Below are positions 24,801-39,800 of a DNA stretch of 64,000 bases, piece after piece; the first letter of the stretch is position 1; each line of letters opens with the position of its first letter. The notes below the pieces were generated by a model, which had not been told where the DNA came from, made no database searches, and saw only the letters and a list, made by a program, of their open reading frames with translations. This stretch comes from Liolophura sinensis (Eukaryota > Mollusca > Polyplacophora > Chitonida > Chitonidae), in the NCBI RefSeq assembly GCF_032854445.1, contig NW_027018001.1, positions 62,001-126,000 on the forward strand. The letters run 5' to 3'. The position numbers and the translations under genes are program-made.

Positions 24801-27800
24801 CACGACCATCCGCAGGTTGCTGATAGGTCTTCCCACTTACCAAGAAAGATTGAAACATGCGTCTGGCTGTTGTCGTTTTTGTGGAGCGGTTCATTTTGTT
24901 AGAAAACAGCTAATCTGACATTTATAAAACTTCAGCAGTAAAGACCTGAAGTTGTGCAACTAAACTCTTGAAACCTTTTTATCACGTGACTTGACGGCCA
25001 TCTTGGATTTTTGTCCTCTTTTCTATATACGTTAACCTGGCCTGTGTGATTGACTTGTCTAAAAGCGAACCCGCATGTGTTCGTTTCTGATGTGTTCTGT
25101 TTTAAATAGAAGAGGGATACGGTCATGCTCTTTCATAATTATTTGCCCCCAAAGCAAGAGCATCGATATTCGAACTACAGTGCGAGATTTAGACTACATT
25201 AGAGTGCCATTCAGGCGACAGAGCGACCTTTAGTCGAGAATCTCGTTTAAATCTCGCCCCCTCGATAAAAGCTCCGATTACCCAATGAATCTCGCGTTCT
25301 TGTTGGAGTCCCTCTCCTTCGTTCAATTTCCTTCTCTCTTCACAAAATCTCGCTTTCTTTTTTCTTGTCAGTTCAGCAATTGGTGACTAAGGTGACTCAA
25401 ATATGAGCTTCATGGTTACTCATATATTCCTCTTCTTAGTGTGTTTTTGTAAAAGTCATTTGATAACTATATATACTGTACTTATATTGTGTGTAAACTG
25501 TAAACAAGTCATATCAATCTTTATAACAATCAAACTCATATCAGGAATTAGAGACACACAATGCAACTTATCGGTGACAGTTCCCAACTGTTCTGTCCTA
25601 TATTATACTTCTCATATATTTAAATTCAATGGAACGACGATGTTCTTTAGGGATACAAAACCATTCACGTGATGAATAACAAAACCCATCACTGTTATAG
25701 TGACACAAAGAAAACGGCCGCAAGTGGCAACGTAGCCGTGAACAAATCGGTGCTGAGTAACCCTCTCATGTACCTGCATGAAATGCACAGACCTACGGGT
25801 GTTGGTATATACAATATACTTTAACCTGTATCTAGGGCATATCATTGACAGATATAATTTGTTAATGTAAAATATGATAAAGACGTACAGCACATAGTTT
25901 AAAACCAGAGTAACGACCACAGTCTGATAGCTGCAAAAGGTCAGACGTAACCGCTGAAACATACGGCCTCTTGTCAGTTTACCGCAGTAAGGGTTTATTC
26001 TAACTGTTCATATAAATACATAAATTGTAGCAGTTCACACGTCCCTTAGCACCGTGGCTTAAGCAGAATTAGGTATAAAAAATGGGGAGATGTTAATTGC
26101 AATTTATTAGACCTTGTTGGTCTCAAAGTACTCAAAATGGTGTGTTTCCACCACATTTAAGATACAATTACATTAGAACAATGCAAAAGGACCAGATCTC
26201 GGGAACACTTAGTCCACCAGCAGAATCCCGGTTTATACAGGAATATAATTAAAAACGTACATCCCATCTACGTCGATTCGCTCAAGGGCCAAATGTCTTC
26301 CTACCAATCTGCGTTAAGAGACCACCTCGAGTATCAGCTCACATTTAAAGGCCACAAACTATACCGATGCGTCGAAAATATCAGTCTTGGGTATGACTTG
26401 GTGACCCAGCGCATGATTCGCAATGAGCACACTGGTCACCTCTCGATCCTGTATAACCGTGTCCTTCGCCACCACAAAAGCAATCGTTGCAAGTGAGAAA
26501 CATTGTGGAACATCAACTTCAACGCCCCCAACCACAGCATGCAAATGATCCTGATGATCTTTAAGGACGTAGTGCAGTAACAAGCCTTTGTTTCAGCAAC
26601 AGAGGCCTTCTACAACCCTCGAAAAAAACAAAAGGTAAAAGTCACAATCAAGGGCGTTGCCAACCAACTCTACAGTCAAGGTCAGGTACGTACCATCTGT
26701 GGAACGAGGTCAAGAGGTGATTCGCCGCCTCTCGCGTCAGTAAGCGTTGTCCTGATGTTGCAATGTTTGCGAAACACCTCGCCCTAGCTGATGTGTCCGT
26801 AGTAGAATTCCTTTCTTTGGCTCATTCTGATGACAACCAGTCACACGGTACTGGCAGGCACATTCAGGTCACAAAACAAGAACATGCAGCGAGTGCTTTT
26901 GAATGCTCAGCCCAACATCGAAGGTGGCCGTCTTGTCCATGCATTGTATTGACGATTTACTTTGGAAAGACCGCCACCCGACAATCATCTGTGGGCAGAC
27001 AGGATGTGGGAAACAGTTTCCATCCTAGGCATTTCCAGGGCCCTAACCGTGGCTTCTTTTGGTACATAGTGATCTTGTGTCCTATCGTGCGGTGAACAGG
27101 GCTTATCCACAGAACCCCTGTATATGGGATGACCTGAGGTCTACATTGTAGATCCCTGCGATCGGCTTCATGATTATTTACTGGCTTTCTACCTGGTTCC
27201 AACGGGAGGAGAAGATAAAAAAAAGGTACACTGTCAGAGCTGGTCTTCGGCTGTCGCCATGTGGTGCAGAGCATCTAGTTCCTGAACGACTTCATGACTA
27301 TTTACTGGCCTGTTACATGGTTCCAAGGGGAGAAAACCTTGTATATAATCGCCGATTGCTCGCTATCGACAGACCTGAAAAAGAGAGATATGCTGTCAGA
27401 TCTGCTTTTCGGCTTTCGCCATGGGGAACAGAGCGTCTGGTTCCTGACACTGGAATGCAACCTTTGGAAAAAGGATCAGCACGAGCAAACTCGCCGCTGT
27501 AAGGATCGCGATCCAAGACTGTCTGCGCGAAAATGACGTGATTCCTGTAGAAAAGCAGGAGTTGATGAGCCTGCAGCTAGCTGAAACTAAACACGCTAAA
27601 TTTCTGTTACATACTGATTAGCCTTTTGCTTATTTTATTACGCAAAAAACTAAGCTTTTGTACAAGATGGATAAACTAGGCAATAATAAGCGGAAAGCGT
27701 TCCTGCTTGCCCCTTCCCCATTTATCTTGATCAAGCAGACGATCGTATTGGGTATCCTTGTATGGAGAATATACCATTATAAGACTTTGCCGGCAGGTGC

Positions 27801-30800
27801 CCCTATCCGCATAAAGGTGGAATGTGACGATCTATCGACCAGTTTTTGTATGAGGGTGAGATACAGTATGTCAGTATACAGTATGGAATATTGGCCCAGA
27901 CCTGTCGGATCTGACGCCGGAAGCCATGATGTCAAGGCCACGGTGTGGTCGGCGGGCTCGGAGGTCGTTCTTCCTCAGGCAGTTTCGGACTGGGCTGAAG
28001 TCTGCCTGTTGTGCCGTCGGCCGGAGCCGATGTTGGAGGTGCTGGAGCCGCATGTGAAGATCCTGAGCAATCGCACGTGATGGTTGGCCATGTGGGCGTT
28101 TTACAGTGCTCCTGGTCTCTAGGACACGTGTTGTCAAGCCAACTATAATGGAATGATTCGCATTTAAGTGTGCCCCCACACTGACATTCTGCAAATGAAC
28201 ATGCCAATCGCACGCTTTCTCATGCGCTGGGACATCTGTGATATTATCACCGAGCCACTATCCATAAATTGCTGTTTGGGGAGCTAGCGGAGATGTGGCT
28301 CGATGATCACAAAATTAAATCCAGAAGACAGTGTTGTAACACAACAAGAACTATGTACAATTTATTAATGTTAAGAACATCTAATACAACTGATTAAATG
28401 ACATGAAATAGGCTTTCTATTGCCAACCAGAACACACTCTGGATTTGCAATGTAGGAGTACACAACCCTACTAATGTGACAGTAAGTTCCTATCTGCCTT
28501 ACCAATTTAAGGTAAGGCCTTTTATACTAAATCAAACATCTACTTAGAACCTGTTCTCTCACTAACTTGACAAGTACCTGACACGCTCTGATTTGCTAGA
28601 CAAGCAGGTTAAAAGAAGTTACAGGATTACTTATCAAAACGCCTGCCGGCGCAAGCTGTGGGATTATTGAACAATAGACCTACTAGTCCAAGCCAAATCG
28701 GGTACATGGCCTGGCTGATCGGCAGACCTATCTGTGGGGTGACACAGAATTACCAGATATTTCCATAGGACATAGTAAATAGAGTGTCGCCATTAATTCC
28801 AATTTGCTGACAGTATGTTTACAAGTTGCAAAAGTCCAGATTTTTGGGTGCCCTTGTATTGTCCCAACTATGAGGAGTGTCTGTGTACTAGCCAGGCTGA
28901 CTGATCACTAATTGTCACCAAGATGGACCACTTGATTTGAGGACAGCAAATCTATCAGTATACAAATCATGTTTGGAAGTATGTTTCATGAAAGTTAATT
29001 TTAACACAGCATCGAAAAAGCATGCTGGGATCGTCCGGCCATGATGATACCATGGTGGCGCCATAATACGCGAATCCTGACCATACGTTACGCCCACTAT
29101 ACACGTAAAATAAGGGCATGATCCGACCATGGTGGGCTCACCATACGCCGACCGCCGAGCCATGCTGGACATTCAGCTGTAAGGCGGCCATACTGTAATT
29201 GATGTAAATGCAGTATCTTTCATACAAATTATGCACAACATGATTTCAACGATTACTTCAAAGGCAATCATAAGACTGACATGTGGTCGAAGCTCCATTT
29301 TTGGTGGTACTGATATAGGATGAACGAATTTCACCAAGCATATATTTCCGATAAATACTGTAGAAAGGAAACAAAATGTGTAACTTTCCCATTTATAAGT
29401 CATTACATTTGCTGAAATACGGTTCAAAGCTGCTGCTGCTGAAACACTGTAAACCAATCGAACTCAATGAACGGAAGTCGTTTGTGGTATAATGGCATCA
29501 ACAGGGAACAAGCATGATTCTGCTCTACCACCTGTTCTCCCAGGGCAATCTAACCATTCCGTCTGTGCATGTTCACCGGTGTATTCAGGTGTATTTCGTG
29601 ACAGTGACACAGAATCTGCTGTTGTTCTTGTTTCTGTTGGTAACTTTTTGATTGATTTATTTATTTGATTGGTGTTTTACGCCATACTCAAGAATATTTC
29701 ACTTATACGACGGCGGCCAACATTATCGTGCGAGGAAACCGGGCAGGACATTAGATGCAATTTAATCCGCAGAAGAAGAATCTGGTTCTAGTTTTTTTCC
29801 CTTTTTTCCATTTTAGTATTTTTTCTGTATATTACAATTAATTTTTGAAATTGTGCTTTACTGCATTTACAGTAGCCATCTGACCAGAAAATAAAAAGGC
29901 AATAAAAATATTTTCTTTTAAGAAGCTCGGAAAAATATACCTTTCCAAACATAAAATTCCAAAATTTAACGACATATATACTGCATAGATATACATGTAC
30001 GTGTATATAGCAGCGTACTCGGTTTAATACATATAGCAGCGTACTCAGTTCTCTGGGGTAATTGTTTATGTCCGGTTTCCACCCACCATAATGCAGGCCG
30101 CCGTGTATAAGTCAAATATTCTTGAGTACGGCGTAAAACACCAATCAAATAAATCAATAAATAAGTAATTGTTTATGCATACCGAACTCACGACGTAAGT
30201 TTTGACTTGATACTACATGCTTTAGGGTTGCAGTAATTAGAGTGTTGGTGGTGTTTTAATCTTTGCTACATTTATATGTATCTACCAATACCAATTGATA
30301 ACAGAAACAGAATTTCCACAACTCAACCAAACGCAATGAAGCAGAGAGCAGATGTGCAGCTTAGCGTCGTAAAATACCGGCACCACTGTGTTTACTGACA
30401 TTATGCTCTGAGACTGACATGTACTAATGCAGAAGCCGAAACCCATTGGTGAAATCTGTTTGGAATCCTTGGAACAACGAACAGTCGTAATCCTTTTCGG
30501 CATTTGCTTTTCCTTTCTTTTTTTTTTTGCTTTTTTTCTTGCTATTTTTCCAGCAAAGTTCAAATCCCATCTGTTATTTAAGTTCACTTACACGGTTCAG
30601 TGCCAAATTATACCGGTGTATACATGTAAACGGACCCACTTGTATTTAGCCGCCATATAGGCCCAATGAGGATATACTGAAATTCTTTTAAGTACTACTT
30701 CAGTAAAAATGTCATTAATAACATATTCATTAAAGCAGAAGTAAATACATATATTCAAACCAGGAATGTAAAAAAAGTATACAAATGTGAACTGTTTTGG

Positions 30801-33800
30801 TGGCGTATAAGCCATTCTTTAGTGCGTTTTCCACTTGGGCCAAATGTACATATAGCCGAAGTGATCTGCAGAGTGCGATGTGGATCGGTCACAAGTAGGG
30901 AGCAGATAATTGACATATGTTTGCCATGTAAAATATCAAATTGATATTCCTTTACCTTGACGTATTGGTTTTCAGAAAAATTTGTTTGTAGAAATTTAAT
31001 TTCTGTGGGTTACTTCAGGCTATTTGAAAAAGATGTGTGCGCTAACCAAAACTCGATCCATCGACTAACTGACGGTCCCGTAAATGCTTACATTAGGACT
31101 CAAATAAAAAATTCCAATGTTTTATAAGGTCTGCAATCGGTGGGGCATTGGTATTCTTCAAGTAGTGTAGACGTAGTATCGGCGTGCCAGAGACGTGCCA
31201 GTTTTGGCAGTATGCAGGATTTTTCTCTATTATTTATCAGCTAATGTCTATTCCTGCATATTTTTCCAGTATATATTTACACGCATTTACAAAGACATAA
31301 TTTTGTAAACACTTACATATAGTTGTGGTTGTTTTCCAGAGTGGTGATCAGAAGTTTTTCAAAACCTACCCCTCCCCCCTGCACTCACGTTGTAATTTAT
31401 GGTGTGTGGGGGTCTGTGTGCGCGAGCAAATCTTCGGATGTGCCCTTGATTACAAGTGCTACATAGCCTTATAAAACGGGTAGCGCAGAGGCAGTTTTGT
31501 TTCCTAAAGCAAGCATTCATACAGATAGGCAACTATAGTCTTTAGCAAATATCTTTATGCACAATAGGGCTATAGTTTCCAATACCTTAACTTTTGCAGT
31601 CGTATTGTACATAGAGTGAAGCTAGGTGAAGATGCCACAAAATTTCTACACAATAACTTAACTTTTGCAGTAGTATTGTACATAGAGTGACGCTCGGTGA
31701 AGATAGCACAAGATTTCATCCCAACATTCGACACCATATTCGCCAGAATGCAGATCGTGCAGCTGCGAATATGGAATTGAATGTTGTGATGGAATCTTGC
31801 GCCAACTTAACTTTCTACCTGGCATGGTAAAGTTGGCACAGTATTCCAACACAGCATTCTACTGGGCAATAAATACATATTGAACATATGTGTGACATGT
31901 AATTAAAGGTTCCATGAACGACATTCAACTGCCACCTAAATTAAACGCGATTTTCATCTGCATACACCGCATCCAGCAGGTATATTTGATACCAGGTGGT
32001 TGCGGTGTGTGTGCAAGTTATTAAAATGGCCAATGTTTGAAAGATACCCAACCCTTTAGGTGCAATGATGAGAGGGTCTACTACAAGTTGCAGCAGCTCT
32101 GTAATAAGGATTAATCGACAGTATTGTGTTGCATCTTTGCGTTTATTGTTATTTTGGACCGCCTGAATCTTGCCACGATGTCTAAAATGCTTTCCAAAAA
32201 CGGATATTATTAACAGATAACACCTTATGTGGGTATATTGGCGGGATCAAAAACATATATTGTAAGTTGCAAAGGTCCTGGAATGGGGATAAATCGACAT
32301 TTAGTGCCATTTAGGCTTTATACAACTTGCCATGATGTCAAAAATGCCTTTGGAAAAACGGGTATCATTAAAAATATTATCGCACATACAGGTACGTTCA
32401 AGGGGTTGAAAAACACAAGCTGCAAGTCGCAGACGCCCTGGAATGGGGATTAATTGACAGTTCTGTGTCCCATCTTTACATTTAGTGACATTCTAGACCG
32501 TCCACTATTTGCCACGGTGTCAAAAATGCCTCCTAAAAGTGGATATTATTAGAAGGATAACTGCTTATACACGTACAGCATTGTCGATTAATCTCCATCC
32601 CAGGGCATCTGCCACTCGTAGCATATGTTTTCTGACCACTCTAATGTGTGTATATAAGTGATTATCTTTGAATGATTTTTTTTCCCGAAGGCCTTTTCGA
32701 CACCGTGGCAAATAGCAGACGGTCTAGAGTAGCACTAAATGTAAAGGCTAGACACAGTACTGTCATTCCAGTCTGCGACTTGCAGCATATGTTTTCCAAC
32801 CTCTTAAATGTGTCTGTAGAAGGGATTATATTTTTAATGATACACAGTATTCCGAAGGGATTTTGACACCGTGGCAAGTTGTAGACTTTCTCGAATGGCA
32901 CTAAATTTGAAGATGAGTCACGGTATTCTAGATTAATCCTCATTCCAGGGCGTCTGCCACTCGCAGGATATGTTTTCCCACCACTCGAATGTACCTGTAT
33001 AGGCAAAACCGTATAGGATAGACCGTTTTTCAGAAAGCACTTTTTGACATCGTGCCAAATCGCAAGCGGTCGAAAATAGCACTAAATGTAAAGATGCGAC
33101 ACAGTAATGCAGATTAATCCTTGTTGTAAAGCTGCTGAAACGAAGTAAATGTTTTCAGTCTTATCATTGTACCTTACGGGCTGGTTATCTCTTAATCATT
33201 GGCCATTTTCAGAGGGTATATTTTGATAACAGGTGGATGCGGTGTGTATGTGAATAAAGATCGCATATAACTTATATGGCAGGAGAATGAAGTTCATGGA
33301 ATCTTCAATTACTTGTCACACACATGTTCAATATGTATTTATTGTTCAGTAGAATGCTGTGGAATAATGTGCCAACTTCACCATGCCAGGTAAAAAGTAA
33401 AGTTGACCTAATATTCCAACACAACATTCACCTCCATATTCGCAGCTGCACGAGCTGCATTCTGGTGAATATGGTGTCGAATGTTGTGTTGGAATCTTGT
33501 GCCAATTTCACCGACCTATAGACTAAAGCATTTACTAGAAATGTCACGCTGCATTACTAACAAAGCGTCTTTCATTTTGCTCTCAACTCGGAGCAACTCC
33601 GGAGAGCCCCATTCGCTCTTCTCTAACAATCATTACCTAATAATTCCCTTTGTCTCTGCTTACCTACATCCTCTAACTATCCACGCTTAAAGTACCAACA
33701 TGAACGACCCAGAGGGGATGAGGAAATCGCGATGGAATGTGTACAAAATGGCGCTACTGCTAAACGCCGCCGTGATGTATCCATTGATTGGACCAATTCA

Positions 33801-36800
33801 TCAAAGGGGTGGGTGAGGGGGGGGGGGGGGATGAAGCAATCAAGTAAAAAAAAACTAAAGTAATCATCATGTCATTATAGCTGCTGTAGGGTGTGTAACA
33901 GTGACTAATCATGATAAAACGCTGTGTGTAATCATGTAACTCCGCCTAATCATGTCAAAATGCGGGGCTTAATCGTTCATTATCGCCCAACAATGCTGAA
34001 AGGGTGCTCTTAATCTTGAAATCCCCTAATGGTAAACTATTGTCCAGTGTGTTTTAAATGGTGATGCTGACAGATCAATCATATTAACAGTCCATTCAGG
34101 AGAATTAAACTGAGTTATATTATGCAAATCTTTTTAACTGAATTCAATCGGTAATTACTGAAATCGATACCAGAAGTAGTATCATTATAATTTTTTTGTT
34201 CTCCATTTCCAAATGCTTTAAAACTTATGTTTAACTCACTTACTAGCTACTTGTAAATATTTAAATATCTGGGCTAGCTATCATATTGTCGTCGCTGCTC
34301 TTTTTTTTCTCTCTATGCTGTACGTCTTGATTATATTGGCAACGTCGTAATATAACTACATGTATAATTATAGTGAGTGAGTGAGTGCGTGCTTGGGGTT
34401 TAACGTCGTACTCAACAATTTTTCAGTCATATGACGACGATGGAATCATTAGGGTGCATGTACGTGTAATGTGCCGCCTTGTTGCAGGACGGATTTCTAC
34501 AGCTCTTTCATTTAATGCTGCTTCACTTACCGAAGGCAAGTAAGCTGCCTCACCCGAGCCATTATACTGATACGCGGCAACCAGTCATTGCACTATCCTC
34601 TTCATGCTGAACGCCAAGCGAGGGAGTTACAACTTCCTCTTTTAGAGTCTTAGGTGTGACTCGATCAAGGATTGATCCTGGATCTACCGGTCCCGAAGCG
34701 GACGCTCTACCAACTGTGCTATCCGTGTCGGAAACTACAATTATAGGCCCCCTATTGTTAGTATGGTGTTCTAATGTACATGCACTGCCGGCAATGGGAA
34801 ATGTGACCAGAAGTTTATTGTAAACGTGTAGAAAAGGGACATGTTGCTTATATATAGACATGGGAAAATATGACTGATGCTTACTATGGACATGTAGAAA
34901 TGTGACAGATGCCTAATAGACGTGTTGAAGAGTGACAGATGCTTACGACAGACAACTTTTTTGGCTCTTACAGCGAACTGAGGTCGCGTGCAAGGCAAAT
35001 AAGCTGCCAGACCTTGAATTAGATCAAACTTCTTGATCTAGACAATTCGCCTTTATATATCTTTGTGATTGTCATCAAACAATTTTCCAAATAAAATGTG
35101 TAATATTTTATCTTCTCAGTAATGGTAACTCGGGTGACCCTGACGAACCCTCCACATCCCGTTTTAGCCGGTCAACCCTTCAACTTTACATGTGTGACCT
35201 CGGCCAGTAAACCTCAGGCCTGTATAAGATCATACATACGGAGATCCAGTAATGTCTCCGAAATAGACCCAGGTGACTGTATCTGGAACTCCAGCTCGGT
35301 GCAGACCACAAACCGGACATTTACATTTACTGTTACGGCCGAGGAGAACGGAGCTGAACTGTACTGTACAGCCAACAACCGCGTGACGGATCCTCCCGTG
35401 CAATCACAAGCCTCCTCACTCAATGTACAGTGTGAGTGTTCACATAAATAACAACAATCATATTATGCATATTTTGTTAGTTCTAGGAACAAATGTGTCG
35501 TACTATGTGTTAATGCGGCTACATGTGTCATAAACTGAAGACAAATTCTGTTCTCTATCTGTTTATTGCGGACCTTGGTTAAACAATGATAGTTGAATTT
35601 TCAAATTTAAATGTACCAGTCATCTACAATTATAGTGTGTTTCTAGAACGAGCAGGCGTCACTTTTGTTGATATCAACTATGCATTTTGTACATAATAAT
35701 TTGCATGTATTACATGTGTGTTAAGCAGTTTAGAGGTTTCACTCAACCTCTAACGGTGATAAGCCAAACCAACTTACTCTATATATAAACTTGTTTTCTG
35801 TAACTTAGCAGATAGTAATCTTATTAATATCCTTCATCTCTCGGATGAGTTTGTATGTACGTAACATGTTTTTATGTGTGTAAAATATACAGCAGTTTAT
35901 ATGTTTACATAGATCCTCCACAGAATGGCGTCAGAGTGTCAGGTTATGTTAACAACACAGCCGTGGAGTCTGGGCAAAAACTGTCCTTGACCTGTCAGGT
36001 GGGAAAGGGAAATCCCCGAGCAACACTCGTCTGGTCCTCGGGGTGTGGTCAGACAAACACATTCCCTGGTAACGATGGAAGCCAGCAGATCAATAGCAGT
36101 ATAACCGTCGATCCGTCCCAAAACCAGAAGACGTGTGTATGTAAGGGGAGTCAAAACGGGACGTTATCAAGATGGACAGGACAGAAAAGCATAACATTTA
36201 ATGTGTCGTGTAGGTTTAAGTATGTTTACCATTTAGTTATTTGTGTATCGAGCAGTTTTATGCTCCTTTAAATCTATGGCAATATGTAAAGTTCAACAAA
36301 TACAGTAAACGTATGTATGTAGAATTTATGTATTTATGTATGTCTGTATGTATGTATGTATGTATGTATGTATGTATGTATGTATGTATGTATAGGCCCT
36401 ATGTACATGTATGTGTGCGTGTATTCGTGTATCTATGTATGCGCGTGTGTAGGCCCTATGTACATGTATGTGTGCGTGTATTCGTGTATCTATGTATGCG
36501 CGTGTGTAGGCCCTATGTACATGTATGTGTGCGTGTATTCGTGTATGTATGTATGCGCGTGTGTAGGCCCTATGTACATGTATGTATGTATGTATATATG
36601 TATCTATGTATCCTCATATCCCAACAGGTATTTTTAATTTAATGATTATTTGTTTGGCACAATGACTCCATATGATTGACTATAATTGTCAATTCTCTTT
36701 GACAAGTATAGATGATAAACACAAAGCTTGAGTGATTATATTTATTTATTTATTTGTTAGACTGTTGTTTTACGCTGCACTCAAGAATATTTTTATTTAT

Positions 36801-39800
36801 ACGACGGTGCCTACATGTAGGATATAGTCTAGGTACATAAAATATAAGTTTATGTGCGTATAGGCACTGGTGACAGAGTGTTAAAAATATCGTGAAATAA
36901 TTTTCCACCACCATAGAACATCTTGTACTTTCATCGTAGGTACTAACATAACATACAAGTATGCACATGTAGTCGAAGATAAAATAACAGAGATTTTGTC
37001 CACATAAAATTATTAATTTATTATTACGGTGTCATACAACAGTGCAAGAAGAGTAAATCGTCGTAGATTTTACACATCTCCTTTATAACTGATTCCCCTT
37101 TGACATACAACTCATATCTAGAGCGTGTGCATTTGTATTGCCTTTGACACGATAAGGCTTCCCATGCTGGCACATGTCTTTTCTAGCACACAATTTTTTT
37201 CTCAATGTGCAAACAACCTAGTTAAATTATGACCTCAAAAGAAGTAGGTTTTTTCTATTATTATTTTTTTTTTTAATTTTATAGGTTTTAAACCTGATCA
37301 TTTCTTTTTATTCAGGAAATGTGTTATCTTGTTAGCACGATTTCTAAAAAGATAAACATTTTGGAAGTGAGACCTTCCAAATTTGATACTCGATCTCTCC
37401 TAACTGATTAAACGTTGGATATCATGTTATGTTTTTCGTCGTTTTCCTTCAGTCTGCAGAATTGGTATTTAGTCTTTCTGCTTTACCAAAAATGGTGTAT
37501 AAATGTGTTATAAGCTCGGATACCGTTCTGATTTCTCTTTCTTTTTACCAGGCAATGAATTAGGTGTGTTAGAAATTCTCCACTGTATACTGACTGTATA
37601 GGGATTAAGACTTTTTTGTTCGGCTGATTGAAAAGTTCACGCTGGAGTACAGGCAGGGAGGTCCACAATAAAGTATATATGCTGTATTTGTGTTTCACAA
37701 TATTTTATTACATATAAAGACATTTGGCGCGTACATACAAACCGTTACAATGATGGTATTACATTTATATCGTATAATGCCCAAATTCCAAATAATTATA
37801 TCAAGATGACTATTATATTCAAAACCTCTCAAGGGAAAATGATGCATATAGGCACCATGTGGTGGGGTATTTGTGTTTCTTTTGACCGTAATGTATGTCA
37901 TGTTTGTTTATGTTTGTAGTCGGGCCTGACAGTATACAGCTCCGAGCAGATTCCGGACAATCGGGAAACACAGTCACAGTCACAGAAAACACCAACGTGA
38001 CATTTACATGTAACGCCAGTGAATCAAATCCTGCTGCCGTCCTCTCCTGGAAAAACAACAACAGTGCTATAGCAGCAGCAGAGATATCAGAAGTCAGCTC
38101 ACCGCCAGGGCACAATCACGGTTACCTGACAACACAAAGGTACAAAGTGAGAGTTGATCGATATCAGGATGGTGACGTCATCAGATGTGGAGCTCGGAGA
38201 TCTGGTATTAGAAGCAGTAAACGTGTATCTTCCAACTTAACATTGGATGTCAGGTGTAAGTCTTTCTTCATTATGAATGCAGCTTTAATATGAACATCTT
38301 TATAATTTGTTGATTGGTCATAATGTCTATGTATGTTTTTTTTAATTTCTGATGTTTCAGCCGACATATTACAGCATAGTCCAAGCCGTATGCCATCAAG
38401 TGAGGCTACACTAAACATCCCCCCACTGCAAAGTACACTGAATCGGCAATGACGGAAGGTAAAACGACGAGGGACGAGCCCAGGCCAAATATCTAGCAGT
38501 TTTCACTCTAAGACGACATATTTAAAATACTTCTTATCACATAAAGACAATATTCTGATATTTTATATTCTTGACCTAGAGACAGACTCAGCACAGAAGA
38601 CGTCATATTATTTTTGTTCTAATTTACCACATCATTGCGTCCAACACTCTATGGTTTAAACACTTTGATTTTTATCAAATTAGTCGATCCATATGACTTT
38701 AACATAGGTATATTTACCAAAATAAATCACATACACCAAAAATATGAAACAAGAAAAATCAGCAAATGTTCACCAGCGGAATAGTTGTTCTTGTTATGAG
38801 TGTGCATAGGACATGTAGCCTTAATCCTGGTAAGACTGCAAAAACTTGTCACAATAATTTGCGGTGGGAACGGGTTCAAGCGTGCAACAGTGTGTTCTTG
38901 CTGTATTTTATTCCCAGCTATGAACCAAAAATCAAACCCACATAATCTCTATTTAAGCTTGTAGCACTGGCCATATTGTATGTGTTACCTGGCAGTCTCG
39001 AGTTCAAATATGGAAGATTATTTTTTTCATTTTTGTTTTGCTTGTTGTCCTTTTTCTGTACCTATCATTACTATTACCAATATAATTTATATAAACCGTA
39101 CAGAGCCGAACTCTGGAACAGCTGTCCTCGACAGTTATATACTAATACTGTTCATAGCCGTGAAATGTTTTGAATAAGAATACTGTTGCTATTTTATTTT
39201 GGATTAGTGGTTAAAAAAAAATGGTCGTGCTCATGGGATAAGTATTACGAAAGCATGTCGATTTTACAATTCCTTAGGAATACATGTACACGTGAAGACA
39301 TAACCCAAGTGTGTCCTTTTACCCAGGCCTTAACTGGCTCATTCGTTCGGAGTGGCCGATTGAATACCGATACAGATGCAGACTTGTATCAGACTTCTCT
39401 TGTTCCGCTACCGCTGTATGTGTGGAAATTTACATCACATAATTACTTTAAGGTATAAAAATACTCTTTTACAACATGAAAAGACCATTTCCAACAGATG
39501 TATGGCAAAATACAAATACGTAGACTTATGTGCATTAATTAAATGGGGGAGGGACTGTCAACACATAAAAGTGAAAATTAAATAAAATACTTTTTGTTAA
39601 AGGAGAAGAAAACCTAAAATGATGCAAAGAGCGTCAAAACGTATTTGCAACTATGATCTTTAATATTTTTGGGGGATTTTTTTTTTCATGAGAAAAGGGT
39701 ATTTGAAAATAATTTTTTTGAATGGTGGGTATTTGTGACCAACTTTTGGTATTTATCGTTGTTGCATAATAATGTTCTAAACAAGGATGTAATGCTTGTC

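Larger units (their letters stand above)
14554..35119. other. 20.6-kb intron 2 of plus gene (repeat-filled)
   Basis: Between the Ig1 and Ig2 exons no convincing further Ig exon was found. Contents are listed separately: ~350-bp repeat clusters, a LINE ORF1-like relic, SINEs, a TTAA MITE, Polinton-like and Tc1 relics, and a long foldback. Stretches 23.2-24.6, 24.9-26.2, 28.3-29.6 and 30.2-31.5 kb show nothing recognisable. The large size leaves open that the signal/Ig1 exons belong to a separate, partly lost gene. Confidence 0.5.
36210..37919. other. Plus-gene intron 4
   Basis: Contains the microsatellite/minisatellite at 36312-36600 and a SINE-A fragment; the remainder is AT-rich with no gene seen. 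Confidence 0.6.

Noticed and set aside
25403-25672. 89-codon hydrophobic plus-strand frame
   Set aside because: AT-rich composition alone gives such Phe/Ile/Leu-rich text; no splice phase or homology links it to the receptor.
34640-34731. tRNA gene on the minus strand
   Set aside because: Box A and B are present but the cloverleaf is not complete and a SINE-B body and (CACT)n tail follow; it is the SINE head.
36241-36642. Open frames rich in Cys, Val, Tyr and Met over 130 codons
   Set aside because: Produced by the (GTAT)n and 57-bp minisatellite; open in more than one frame and without splice or start context.
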